DNA of 42,949 bases from a virus, in IMG/VR virus record IMGVR_UViG_3300049032_000028, positions 1-42,949 of that record; one strand, 5' to 3'. Position numbers and translations under genes: made by a program. The notes under the pieces are model-generated. The model did no database searches. It was given only the letters and a program-made list of their open reading frames with translations, and was not told the origin of the DNA. Each line of letters opens with the position of its first letter. Position 1 is the stretch's first letter. Positions 34,939-42,949 of the stretch are shown here, one piece after another.

Positions 34939-37872
34939 ATGGCGGACCGGTCAATCAGCATAAGCCTTGAGGCTAGGGTGCAGGGCTTTGTTGCGGGGAT
35001 GAAGACGGCGCAGCAGGCGGCGAATGATTTCGCTAACCGGACGGCGAAGTTCGCTCGTGAGAACGAGGAACACTTTGACCGCGTTGGTAAGGCGTCCGCC
35101 GTCATGGGTGGCGTGTTGCTGGCTGGTTTTGGTTTGGCTGTGAAGTCTTTCATGGAGTTCGACTCGGCTATGGCTGAGGTTCGGGCTTCTACTCATGAGA
35201 CTGCCGGGAACATGGATTTGCTGCGTGAGGCTGCCATTAATGCGGGCGCGGATACAGCTTTTTCTGCTGCTGAGGCGGCGAAGGGTATTGATGAGCTGGC
35301 TAAGGCTGGCGTCTCGACGAAGGACATTCTTGGTGGGGGTTTGACCGGGGCTTTGTCCCTTGCGGCTGCTGGTTCGTTGGAGGTTGCTGAGGCCGCGGAA
35401 ATCAGCGCTTCGGCCCTGACCCAGTTCAAGCTGTCAGGGGATAAGGTGCCGCACCTCGCGGACTTGCTGGCTGCTGGTGCTGGTAAGGCTCAGGGTTCGG
35501 TTAAGGACCTTGGAGCGGCACTGAATCAGACGGGTCTTGTGGCTGCGTCTACTGGGCTGTCTATCGAGGAAACTACGGGTGGGCTGGCTGCGTTCGCTTC
35601 TGCCGGCCTGTTGGGTTCGGATGCTGGCACGTCTATGAAGACGATGTTGCAGCGCCTCACGCCTCAGTCGAAAGAGGCTGAGGAGAAGATGCGCGAGTTG
35701 GGTATCTCAGCTTATGACGCGCAGGGGCAGTTCATTGGGTTGTCGAAGTTCGCTGGGAACTTGAAGGAGTCCATGCATGACATGACGCCTGAGGCGCGTA
35801 ACGCTGCCATGGCTGTTATCTTCGGTTCGGATGCTGTGCGTGCCGCGAATGTTCTGTATGAGCAGGGCAGCACTGGCATTGCGGAGTGGACTGAGAAGGT
35901 CAACGATGCGGGCTATGCGGCTGTGACTGCCTCTATCAAGCAGGACACGCTTGCTGGTGACCTTGAGAAGCTGGGCGGTTCATTCGACTCTGTCTTGATC
36001 AAGGGCGGCGGCGCGGCTGCTGAGACTCTACGCGGCATTGTGCAGGGTGCTGAGGATCTAATCGATGCTGTTGGGAAGATCCCTGCGCCGGTATTGAACG
36101 CGGCTGTTGGTATCGCTGGCGTAGCGGGCGGCGCGATGCTCTTGGGGGGCGCGTTCTTGACAGTTTTGCCGCGCCTGGTTGAGTTCAATTCGTCATTGGA
36201 TCAGATAGCGCCGAAGGGGTCTAAGGCTCGCGGGGCTATTACAGGTGTGGGCAAGGCCGCGGGTATTGCGGCTGTGGCGCTGGTGGGTTTGCAGATTGCC
36301 GGCGCGGTCTTTAGTGATAAGCAGACGCAATCCGCGGAGGATTTCGGGCAAGCATTGCTCAAGGTTCAGAAGATCGCAGGGAATGACGCGGGCACTGGCC
36401 TCGACTCGATGTTCAAGGACTGGGACAAGCTGATTACGGGCGAGTCGGTGTCTACAGTGAATGATTTGTCTTCTGCCGTTGAGCGTCTGACAAAACAGGG
36501 TAGCCGGGATTGGATTGACCAGAACATCGCTGATCCGCTCAACCGAATGTTGGGCTTTTCTGTTTCTGATGTTGCGCAGATAGAGGAGCGCTTCAAGGGT
36601 CTTGGCGAGTCGATGGGCGAGGTCACCCGGAACGGTGGCGCGGAAACTGCGGCGAAGTCGTTCCAGGCGTTGACTGCCGAGTTCCAGAAGAACGGGAAGG
36701 GCGCGAAGGAAGCTCTTGAGGTTGTTCCAGGGTACAAGGATGCGTTGAAGGGTCTTGCTAATCAGGCTGGGGTGACACTGACTGAGCAACAGTTGTTGGA
36801 CTTTGCCATGGGCAAGGTTCCAGCATCGATAGAGGCCGCTACGACTGCGGTGGAAACCTACACGTCAAGCACTGGTGAGGCTGCTCCGATTACTGAGGAA
36901 ATGGCTAAGGCGCTTGAGGACATTGGTCTGACGGCTGCGGGCGCTGTGTCGAACCTTGACGCGTTCACTAAGTCTTTGTTCGCTGCTGGTTTGTTGTCGT
37001 TGTCTTCGTCTGATGCTGCTATCGCGTATCAGGATTCCATCGACAAGATGACTGAGTCCGTGACGAAGAACGGCAAGACCCTTGATCTGAACACGGAGCA
37101 GGGCCGCGCTAACCAGTCTTCGTATAACGACCTTGCTAAGTCTGCGATGGCTGTTGCTGAGGCTCAGGCCGCGGAGACGATGGCGGCTAAGGGTTCGTCT
37201 GCTGCTCAGTCTGAGTTGCAAACATCTCTCAGCACTAGTTACACGTCTCTTGTCGCAGCCGCTAATCAATTGGGTATTTACGGTACTGCTGCTGAGGACA
37301 TGGCTCGTAAAGCTTTGGGGATCCCTAAGGACATCCCAATTAAGGCATGGGTTGAGGACCACGCTACGACGAGCTTGGACGCGATTAAGGGCAAGGCTGA
37401 TGCGTTGAACGGCAAGGTTTCTACCTTGACGATTCAGACGATCCAGGAGACGTACAACCGGGTAATTAACGGTGGCCCGGATCCTGCTAGGCCGGGCCAG
37501 ATTGCGCCGATGGCTGGTGGTGGCGCTGTGGTTGGTCGCGGGCAGAAAGGTGTTGATTCGGAGCTGCGGTTGTTGGCTCCTGGTGAGCATGTTCTGACGG
37601 ATTCCGAAGTGGATGCTATGGGTGGTCAGGCTGCGGTGTATTCGTTCCGTGCTCAGTTGCAGTCTGGGCAGTCTCCGATGGGTTATCAGTATGCGCCGGC
37701 TGCTGCTCCTGTGTCTCGTTCGTCGTCCATGGCGGCTCCTGTTCAGGCTGGGGCTTCTGTGTCGTTGGAGTTGAATGTGCATGGCACGACGGCGCCGCGT
37801 GAGGTGGCTGATGAGGCTATGGGGATGATTCGTTTCGAGTTGCAGAAGCAGGGGGTGCGTCTTGGCGGTTGA
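34939..37872 (+). CDS. Tail tape measure protein
   Basis: 977 residues from ATG 34939 with AGGAGG upstream. The N-terminal 330 residues match the TP901-type tape measure core (ANDFANRTAKFARENEEHFD, MEFDSAMAEVRASTHETAGN, QTGLVAASTGLSIEETTGGL). Hydrophobic stretches at about 55-70 and 383-410 and a Gly/Ala-rich C-terminus follow. It sets tail length, roughly 145 nm at 1.5 angstrom per residue, and may help DNA cross the envelope. Confidence 0.92.
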   Translation: MADRSISISLEARVQGFVAGMKTAQQAANDFANRTAKFARENEEHFDRVGKASAVMGGVLLAGFGLAVKSFMEFDSAMAEVRASTHETAGNMDLLREAAINAGADTAFSAAEAAKGIDELAKAGVSTKDILGGGLTGALSLAAAGSLEVAEAAEISASALTQFKLSGDKVPHLADLLAAGAGKAQGSVKDLGAALNQTGLVAASTGLSIEETTGGLAAFASAGLLGSDAGTSMKTMLQRLTPQSKEAEEKMRELGISAYDAQGQFIGLSKFAGNLKESMHDMTPEARNAAMAVIFGSDAVRAANVLYEQGSTGIAEWTEKVNDAGYAAVTASIKQDTLAGDLEKLGGSFDSVLIKGGGAAAETLRGIVQGAEDLIDAVGKIPAPVLNAAVGIAGVAGGAMLLGGAFLTVLPRLVEFNSSLDQIAPKGSKARGAITGVGKAAGIAAVALVGLQIAGAVFSDKQTQSAEDFGQALLKVQKIAGNDAGTGLDSMFKDWDKLITGESVSTVNDLSSAVERLTKQGSRDWIDQNIADPLNRMLGFSVSDVAQIEERFKGLGESMGEVTRNGGAETAAKSFQALTAEFQKNGKGAKEALEVVPGYKDALKGLANQAGVTLTEQQLLDFAMGKVPASIEAATTAVETYTSSTGEAAPITEEMAKALEDIGLTAAGAVSNLDAFTKSLFAAGLLSLSSSDAAIAYQDSIDKMTESVTKNGKTLDLNTEQGRANQSSYNDLAKSAMAVAEAQAAETMAAKGSSAAQSELQTSLSTSYTSLVAAANQLGIYGTAAEDMARKALGIPKDIPIKAWVEDHATTSLDAIKGKADALNGKVSTLTIQTIQETYNRVINGGPDPARPGQIAPMAGGGAVVGRGQKGVDSELRLLAPGEHVLTDSEVDAMGGQAAVYSFRAQLQSGQSPMGYQYAPAAAPVSRSSSMAAPVQAGASVSLELNVHGTTAPREVADEAMGMIRFELQKQGVRLGG

Positions 37873-38617
37873 GCATATTACGTGGGGCGCACGAACCCTT
37901 TCGGGGCGTGATCGTTTCGGTGAGTGGTCTGTTAGCGATGGTATGGAGGATTGGTGGGGGTCGCCGGAGATTAAGGGTGAGGTTGTTTCTCGTCCTGATG
38001 CTGATGGCGATCTTGATTTGCCGGTCTATAACCAAGCCAGGTTGCTGACTCTTTCGGGGATGTTGCATACGGATAGTCATGATCAGATGCACGAGGCCAG
38101 CGCTTATCTGTCTGCTTCGATGTTTGGCCGGTTTAAGGTGCAGGGTCATGGCCCGTCGTTGTGGTCTGATGCTCGACGGAATAGCAGTGTCCGGTTTATG
38201 CCGGTGACTGACAGGTTGGCTCAGTGGCAGGTGCGGCTCAAGTTTGTGGATCCCAGGAAGTTTGGGGAGACGCGTTCTTGGGCCGCGTCTGTTAGTGCGC
38301 CGGCTGCTGGTGTTCATCATCGCGGGAACTACAACGCGACACCCAAGTTTGTGGTGGCTGGCAGTATGCCGGGTGGTTACACGCTGACGATCAAGGGTCA
38401 GGTGTTCACGGTGTCTAAGCCGCTGGTTGCTGGTCAGCCTCACAGCATTGATTACGGGGATGGTCGTCTCAGGATTAACGGGGTGATTGTTCATGGCGGT
38501 CTTGGGTGGGGGTTCACTCCGCTGATCACTCCGGGCGTTCCTACTGCTCTAGCGATTGAGCCGAACACGACTGGTACTGGCACGGCGACGTTGACGCTGA
38601 TTGACACTTACATTTAG
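37862..38617 (+). CDS. Distal tail protein
   Basis: 251 residues from TTG 37862, overlapping the tape measure stop by 11 bases with GGGGG upstream. RLLTLSGMLHTDSHDQMHEA and WQVRLKFVDPRKFGETR, followed by a beta-rich C-terminal galectin-like part, match Dit proteins that form the hub ring between tube and baseplate. The order after tape measure fits. Confidence 0.82.
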   Translation: MAVEHITWGARTLSGRDRFGEWSVSDGMEDWWGSPEIKGEVVSRPDADGDLDLPVYNQARLLTLSGMLHTDSHDQMHEASAYLSASMFGRFKVQGHGPSLWSDARRNSSVRFMPVTDRLAQWQVRLKFVDPRKFGETRSWAASVSAPAAGVHHRGNYNATPKFVVAGSMPGGYTLTIKGQVFTVSKPLVAGQPHSIDYGDGRLRINGVIVHGGLGWGFTPLITPGVPTALAIEPNTTGTGTATLTLIDTYI

Positions 38618-38626
38618 GGGGCTCGT

Positions 38627-39706
38627 ATGATGCGGTATTTTTCCGTGAGTGCGGCTACCTGGGGTGACAAGATTGAGTTGCCGGCGTTTGAGTTCGGCGG
38701 GTCGAGGGCTTTGAATGTGGGGCGTAGCGGTTCGGCTACGTTCCATGTGAAGGATCCTGGTGTTGCTGAGGTTGTGACGCTCGAATCTATCGCACCTTTG
38801 GCCCGTGTTTTGGTGGCTGAGGAAGACGGCAACGCAGTGTATGCGGGTTTCATCGTTGACATTGACGAGGACTTGCATGCCGGGACTGTGACGGTCGGGC
38901 ATTATGACATTTGGTGGATTCTGGCGCGGCGTTACTTGTTGGCGAACCGTGACGGCACTGCACCGGATGGTCCTAAGCTGACGTGGAGTGGTCGGTCTTT
39001 GGCGACCCTGGCGAACCTTGTGGTCGCTAAGGGCATGGACGGCGACCCTGCTGATAAGTACGACCTTCCGCTGATCATGAGCGCCGATGTTGCCGGCACT
39101 CACAAGCGGGAGTATGAGGGCTATAAGTTCATCACGGTTGAGGACGCGCTACAGGAAATCATCAACACGTACGGCGGTCCTTATGTGGACTTCGATGTGC
39201 GGTGGGCTGCTGGTACGGAAACCCTTGAGTGGGTGATGCGTTCCGGTGACTTGACCTCTGGTTTTTGGGAGTGGGATGCGACGGCTGAGAAGTCGGAAGT
39301 GTCTCAGCCTCGCCTTAAGACGAACGCGGATAAGATCGCGAACCGTGTGATCGCCACGGGTGAGGGTTCCGGTGAGGACATGATTGCCCGGTCAGCATCA
39401 TTGTTCATCGATAACATGCCGGCGATTGAACGGGTCAGCTCGTACCAGGACATTCATGATGGTACGCAGTTGCAGGACCGGGCATGGTCTGATCTGTACT
39501 CAGCTAATCAGACGACGAAGCAGTTCAGTTTCCGGATCCCTGTTGGCGGGACTGTGAAGCTTGGCGATTTGATCCTTGGTGGCACGTGCCGGGTGAAGAC
39601 AACCGGCTTCCGTTTCCTTGGTGCTGGGTGGAATAACTGGCGCCTCATTCAGTATGACTTTGATCGTGATTGGATCACGTTGCAGATGCAGATGATAGGC
39701 GGCTGA
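38627..39706 (+). CDS. Tail-associated hub protein (Gp37-like)
   Basis: 359 residues. DPGVAEVVTLESIAPLARVL, VYAGFIVDIDEDLHAGTVTV, then KFITVEDALQEIINTYGGPYV resemble siphovirus gp37/Tal-like baseplate hub proteins. It probably forms the tail tip with Dit. No lytic domain is visible. Start at ATG 38627; the second ATG at 38630 is equally possible. Confidence 0.8.
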   Translation: MMRYFSVSAATWGDKIELPAFEFGGSRALNVGRSGSATFHVKDPGVAEVVTLESIAPLARVLVAEEDGNAVYAGFIVDIDEDLHAGTVTVGHYDIWWILARRYLLANRDGTAPDGPKLTWSGRSLATLANLVVAKGMDGDPADKYDLPLIMSADVAGTHKREYEGYKFITVEDALQEIINTYGGPYVDFDVRWAAGTETLEWVMRSGDLTSGFWEWDATAEKSEVSQPRLKTNADKIANRVIATGEGSGEDMIARSASLFIDNMPAIERVSSYQDIHDGTQLQDRAWSDLYSANQTTKQFSFRIPVGGTVKLGDLILGGTCRVKTTGFRFLGAGWNNWRLIQYDFDRDWITLQMQMIGG

Positions 39707-39707
39707 C

Positions 39708-40526
39708 GTGGGACAGATCGACAACATGGCTCAGGGTAATCTGGGCGATATTTTCCGGCGCCTGCGTGCTCTTGAGCATGCGTCTAACCAGAACAACATG
39801 GCTGTGGGTCGTGGCGGGATCCGGGTTCACAACGGTGGTGTCATCACCATCGAAAACGGTGGTTTGGTTGTTACCGGCACGGCTGAGATTATCGGATCGC
39901 TGATTGCGTCCGGAACGATTGACTTCACGGGTGACGTGAACATTAGCGGGCCGTTGGATGTGTCTGGTTTGGTGACGTTGATGAGTGACCTTGTGGTTGC
40001 TTCGGGCGGCAAGATCACGGCGGGTTCGATTGAGTTGAACCCAGACGGGTCAGCGAAGTTCGGGACGATGACGATTAGCCCTGCCGGGAAGATCACTAGC
40101 GGATCCGCTGAGATTAATCCTGACGGTTCGGCTAAGTTCGGTACATTGCAGATTAGCTCGACTGGCAAGATCACGAGTGGCACGACTGAGATTAACCCTG
40201 ATGGTTCCGCGAAGTTCGGGGATACGACGATCAGTTTCGCCGGTGTGATAGAGAGCGGGAACACGCTGATTGACCCGGACGACGCTATGGGCGGGTTCAC
40301 GTTCAACTCTGGTGGCGGCGTTGGCGGTAACGGCGGCGTGGTTGCTGTGAGGGGTTCCGGCAACGCGGGTCTGCTGACGGGAACGACTGCCGCGTTGTTC
40401 GCTGGCTCTACGCAGGTTACGGTGGCGAATGGTTCGGTCCGTTTTGATGGGCTGCCCACTGTTACGGGTGTTGAACCGAACGTCTACCTTGATCCGTCAA
40501 CTGGTTCGCTGAAGCGGATCGTTTAG
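39708..40526 (+). CDS. Minor tail protein with 26-residue tandem repeats
   Basis: 272 residues from GTG 39708. A short helical N-terminus (NLGDIFRRLRALEHASNQNN) probably attaches to the baseplate. The rest is Gly/Ser/Ile-rich and beta-helical in tone. Three 26-residue units with core IELNPDGSAKFGTMTIS lie at residues 101-178. The C-terminus (YLDPSTGSLKRIV) is typical of phage baseplate spikes. Confidence 0.8.
   Translation: MGQIDNMAQGNLGDIFRRLRALEHASNQNNMAVGRGGIRVHNGGVITIENGGLVVTGTAEIIGSLIASGTIDFTGDVNISGPLDVSGLVTLMSDLVVASGGKITAGSIELNPDGSAKFGTMTISPAGKITSGSAEINPDGSAKFGTLQISSTGKITSGTTEINPDGSAKFGDTTISFAGVIESGNTLIDPDDAMGGFTFNSGGGVGGNGGVVAVRGSGNAGLLTGTTAALFAGSTQVTVANGSVRFDGLPTVTGVEPNVYLDPSTGSLKRIV
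40008..40241 (+). repeat. Three 78-bp tandem repeats
   Basis: Units 40008-40085, 40086-40163 and 40164-40241 each encode GKIT(A/S)G...INPDGSAKFG..., keeping frame. A degenerate fourth unit may follow. In-frame repeats of this kind can change copy number by recombination and alter fibre length. Confidence 0.9.
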
Positions 40527-40867
40527 CCGGCGCACAAGTGTTTCTTGGCAGCCGCCGCGACGGTCAGGTGATCGACGGCTAGTTTCACGTCTGGGTATTC
40601 CTTGAGGACCGCTTCACGGTATTCATCTTTGTCGCGGAACAGCAGGTTGGCGCAGGCTGCGTATGCCTCACGCATTAGTTCAGCGTCGCTGGCTTTGAGT
40701 GTTGTGAGGTAGGGGCGTAGTTCGTCCAGCATGTCTGATTGGACGCTGGCCCGCTGTATCTGAGCAACGGCTTTAGCGGGCTCTGTTGCGGTGGTTGGCG
40801 CGGCTGAGGCTGTGCAGGCAAGGAGCGCCATGATGGCTGCTGCTGCGTATCCCCCAATTTTCCCCAT
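40523..40867 (-). CDS. Moron: secreted lipoprotein (DUF732-like)
   Basis: 114 residues on the minus strand. A signal peptide (GKIGGYAAAAIMALLAC) ends in an LLAC lipobox, so the mature protein should be lipid-anchored outside the membrane at Cys18. The rest is helical with two further Cys (AACANLL and HLCAG) placed as in DUF732-like actinobacterial proteins. A minus-strand gene in the tail block with its own promoter is a moron; known phage lipoproteins often block superinfection by the same phage. That role here is inference. Confidence 0.82.
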   Translation of the reverse strand: MGKIGGYAAAAIMALLACTASAAPTTATEPAKAVAQIQRASVQSDMLDELRPYLTTLKASDAELMREAYAACANLLFRDKDEYREAVLKEYPDVKLAVDHLTVAAAAKKHLCAG

Positions 40868-40873
40868 GCGCTG

Positions 40874-40879
40874 ATCTTA
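40874..40879 (-). promoter_or_regulatory. -10 box of the lipoprotein moron
   Basis: TAAGAT on the minus strand lies 6 bases before ATG 40867, and there is no Shine-Dalgarno sequence, predicting a leaderless mRNA like that of the other moron. Confidence 0.5.
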
Positions 40880-40925
40880 CTTGTTTTCTCCGGCGATTAA
40901 TACACGCCCCAACTAAATACTTCCT

Positions 40926-40948
40926 AACGCCTCTATGGGGCGTTTTTT
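40926..40948 (+). terminator. Intrinsic terminator before tail fibre genes
   Basis: A 6-bp stem (40926-40931 with 40939-40944) and 7-base loop run into TTTTTT. It lies between the lipoprotein promoter and the next rightward gene. Confidence 0.7.
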
Positions 40949-40965
40949 CATGCCCAGGAGGCACC

Positions 40966-41430
40966 ATGCCAGACGTGACAGGCAAGCTCACTGATGTTGG
41001 GGGTGGGCACCTCGTTGGGAAATACCCTGAGATTCATTTCACCTTGAACGCCCCGAACGCTAAGGCGGGGGTGATGCTCCCAACACAGCCACTCACTGTT
41101 CAGCCCGAGGCTGATGGTTCGTTCACGGCGCCGTTGCAGTCCACGGTCGATATGCATGATGACGCTTGGTACAACGTTTCGATCCAGTGGCTCGACAGTG
41201 CAGGCAACTATGTCAAAGCGGACTTCCCGGACTGGAACCTACAGGTCCCTACTGGTGGCGGTTCGTTCTCTGACCTGTTCGGCAGGCCCCCGAAGAACAC
41301 GGCGATGATTTACGTTTCGTTGTCCGCGCCGGAGAACCCCCGCAAGTGGACGTTCTGGCTCGAATCAGACCCGGTTGACCCAGCTAACCCCCTGAATACA
41401 GGGAATCTCTACCAATGGAGGACCGCCTAA
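40966..41430 (+). CDS. Minor tail protein, fibre-associated
   Basis: 154 residues from ATG 40966, with AGGAGG 6 bases upstream. Beta-rich (YPEIHFTLNAPNAKAGVML, WYNVSIQWLDSAGNYVKADF), ending near NPLNTGNLYQWRTA. Such small beta proteins precede tail fibres in actinophages and probably form a collar or adaptor for the fibre. TAA and the next ATG share a base. Confidence 0.75.
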   Translation: MPDVTGKLTDVGGGHLVGKYPEIHFTLNAPNAKAGVMLPTQPLTVQPEADGSFTAPLQSTVDMHDDAWYNVSIQWLDSAGNYVKADFPDWNLQVPTGGGSFSDLFGRPPKNTAMIYVSLSAPENPRKWTFWLESDPVDPANPLNTGNLYQWRTA

Positions 41431-42899
41431 TGGCTAACTGGGCATGGGTTTTCGTTGCCAACCTCAAAGGACCAAAGGGCGACACTGGTGCGCAAGGTCC
41501 CGGCAACGGGTACAAGGGCACGCTGCCCGCGGCGACTGACCTGAACAACCTTGTAAACGCAAGTGACACTGGTTTTTACCACATGTCTTCCAGTGGTAAC
41601 TACGTGAACAGCCCCACGTTGGCTGGCGGGTTGCTGGAAGTAAAGATCACCGGCTCCCTTGCGGGTGAGCAACGTATGACGCGGTACCAGACCGGTGAGG
41701 TATGGCAGCGTGTCATCCAAAGCTGGACGGCAAGCCCGAAGACCTGGACGGCGTGGAAGCGCGAAGGGACGATTGACCCCACGGAAGTTCCGTCCGGAGC
41801 GAATCTCGATGATGATGCTTACCGCGTGCCGGGTGACTACCTCATCCGGAACACGTCTACTGCGGTGTCTCTCGTAGGTGGCTGGCCTGACAACTTGGGG
41901 ATTGATCGGTGGACCGCTTTCCTGCGGGTCCGGGCCACATCGACCGGTATTACTTGGCAGGAACTTAGCATCGCCGGTCCGGATGCAACAGTCTGCGTGC
42001 GGCAAACGTCAACCATCGGAACCACTCCGTACCCCTACAACGCGTGGCGGGACATCGCCGCGGTCGCAGCACCGACTAACCCGGTAGCATCCGACCCCGG
42101 CGCGGACGCGGCACTGGCGAACATGCTGCGCGTCGCGGACTTCACCTACCGGCGCGGCGGGATCTGGAAAACGAACGGGCTGCCCGTCGTGTCCTTCCGC
42201 GTCGATCACGGCTTGAACAACTGGAACAACAAGCTCCGGGGACCTCACGAAGCTAGAGGAATCCCCTACGGGCTCGCGCTCAACTCCCGATCCTGGACCG
42301 TCGCGGAGAACGACACAGTAACGCCGGCAATGGTCAATGCGTGGGTCACAGCCGGGCTTTGTGAGATATGGAACCACGGCGCGAACGGGCACACGGACCA
42401 GACCACCGAAGCCGGAATTGTGGATACTGTCGTCAACGGGCTTGCAGAGCTCCGAGAGCAGATCCCTGCCGCACAAATCGACGGCTGGATTGTTCCAGGC
42501 GTGGGTGGTACCGGCTTCAACGGATTCGTGAACGGCTCCACACCTGAAAAGTTCTACACCACACTGGTGGGGCGGCTCATTCTGAAGTACCACGCCGTCA
42601 GCACGGGAGCTTTCCCCGGCACGTACCGGCGCATCCTTGACGGCCAGATCCGGCAGGGACAAAGCCACTTCGGCATGGAGTCCCGGACGCCTGCGGAGAT
42701 TATTGCGGAGATCCAGCTAGCGCAAACGAACAAGCGCGGCTTGCAGCTAATGATCCACCCTTCACTGGTGGACCAGCCGGGATACATCACCACGGCACAG
42801 TATGTGGAAGTCCTCGACTTCGTGAAAGCGGAGGTCACAGCCGGGCGGTTGCTCGCTAAGGGCATGTATGACCTTCTGCTAGCTGACGCCCGACTTTAG
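41430..42899 (+). CDS. Tail fibre with knob and polysaccharide-deacetylase-like domain
   Basis: 489 residues from ATG 41430. A short collagen-like GPKGDTGAQGP motif near residue 15 trimerises fibres. A pyocin-knob-like repeat follows (FYHMSSSGNYVNSP, EVWQRVIQSWTASPKTWTAW, about 45-110; a second copy around 145-210). The C-terminal 240 residues resemble NodB deacetylases: VVSFRVDHG with Asp259, a His pair in WNHGANGH near 315-322 and LMIHPS near 440. It may remove acetyl groups from host surface glycans during attachment. The domain call is by eye. Confidence 0.8.
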   Translation: MANWAWVFVANLKGPKGDTGAQGPGNGYKGTLPAATDLNNLVNASDTGFYHMSSSGNYVNSPTLAGGLLEVKITGSLAGEQRMTRYQTGEVWQRVIQSWTASPKTWTAWKREGTIDPTEVPSGANLDDDAYRVPGDYLIRNTSTAVSLVGGWPDNLGIDRWTAFLRVRATSTGITWQELSIAGPDATVCVRQTSTIGTTPYPYNAWRDIAAVAAPTNPVASDPGADAALANMLRVADFTYRRGGIWKTNGLPVVSFRVDHGLNNWNNKLRGPHEARGIPYGLALNSRSWTVAENDTVTPAMVNAWVTAGLCEIWNHGANGHTDQTTEAGIVDTVVNGLAELREQIPAAQIDGWIVPGVGGTGFNGFVNGSTPEKFYTTLVGRLILKYHAVSTGAFPGTYRRILDGQIRQGQSHFGMESRTPAEIIAEIQLAQTNKRGLQLMIHPSLVDQPGYITTAQYVEVLDFVKAEVTAGRLLAKGMYDLLLADARL

Positions 42900-42949
42900 G
42901 AGTGTTGCCCCGCTCATCACAGCGGGGCAACACCACATACCACCACACA
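42811..42949. repeat. Terminal direct repeat, right copy
   Basis: Matches bases 1-139 except at 42937 and 42939. It includes the end of the tail fibre gene and the hairpin at 42902-42933, after which the left-end lysis genes would follow on a circle. Confidence 0.95.

Noticed and set aside
36865-37782. 305-codon minus-strand ORF opposite tape measure
   Set aside because: Arg/Ser/His-rich antisense shadow.
39827-40459. 210-codon minus-strand ORF opposite the repeat-bearing tail protein
   Set aside because: Pro/Ser/Val-rich shadow of the repeats.

Overview
The window is a temperate, long-tailed (siphovirus-type) phage or prophage genome of about 42.8 kb from a high-GC Gram-positive (actinobacterial) host. 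The evidence is the gene content (HK97-like packaging and head genes, a frameshifted tail chaperone pair, a tape measure gene, a tyrosine integrase, a CHAP endolysin, an NrdH-like redoxin and many tiny zinc-ribbon proteins), the GC-rich codon use with GTG/TTG starts, and start codons that nearly always overlap the previous stop as NTGA. An Arthrobacter/Microbacterium-like host is plausible but unproven. Bases 1-139 repeat at 42811-42949 with two mismatches, so the molecule is best read as a circle (or terminally redundant) of about 42,810 bp. The first 89 bases are the end of the last gene.

Layout. 1-2273: end of the tail fibre gene, then a lysis cassette (two small membrane proteins, endolysin, holin-like protein) and a strong terminator. 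2280-4652, minus strand: two tiny genes, the integrase and an upstream operon. 4653-5082: attachment region, with a core resembling the 3' end of a tRNA or tmRNA gene, flanking GTCAAC arm-type motifs and two hairpins. 5083-7844, minus strand: a ladder of small genes, an ImmA-like metalloprotease and the immunity repressor. 7845-8173: divergent control region with repeated AATACC(A/T)AG operators. 8174-21392, plus strand: Cro-like and excisionase-like regulators, a run of tiny coupled genes, then recombination and replication genes (YqaJ-type exonuclease, SSB, replication initiator-like protein, candidate helicase loader, resolvase) and two DNA methyltransferases. 21393-22750: two small genes between two candidate structured RNAs. 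22751-28999: membrane protein, metallophosphoesterase, HNH, a small archaeo-eukaryotic primase-like protein, terminase subunits and portal. 28983-42899: MuF-like protein, scaffold, capsid, head-tail connectors, tail tube, tail chaperones with a -1 frameshift, tape measure, baseplate and tail fibre genes. Two minus-strand morons (a membrane protein and a lipoprotein) interrupt the tail block.

How it works together. The repressor probably binds the AATACC(A/T)AG operators at 7.9-8.2 kb and further copies near promoters at 16.8 and 21.4 kb, so several early promoters may be shut off together in the lysogen. Integrase and the excisionase-like protein act at attP. The early block takes over recombination, DNA modification and replication. 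HNH, TerS, TerL and portal package DNA into the capsid, and the tail genes end in a fibre with a deacetylase-like domain.

Most notable: (1) a three-layer locus at 13502-15094, where a cytosine methyltransferase frame stays open over two further +1-frame genes, each with a strong ribosome binding site and one of them a clear HNH endonuclease; (2) a second HNH nested in the +1 frame of a DUF3310 gene whose N-terminal motif is duplicated around it; (3) two candidate structured RNAs, one with its own promoter next to an operator; (4) several genes whose -10 box lies 6-7 bases before the start codon, implying leaderless mRNAs, including both morons. All functional calls rest on motifs read by eye and memory of protein families; no database search was run.
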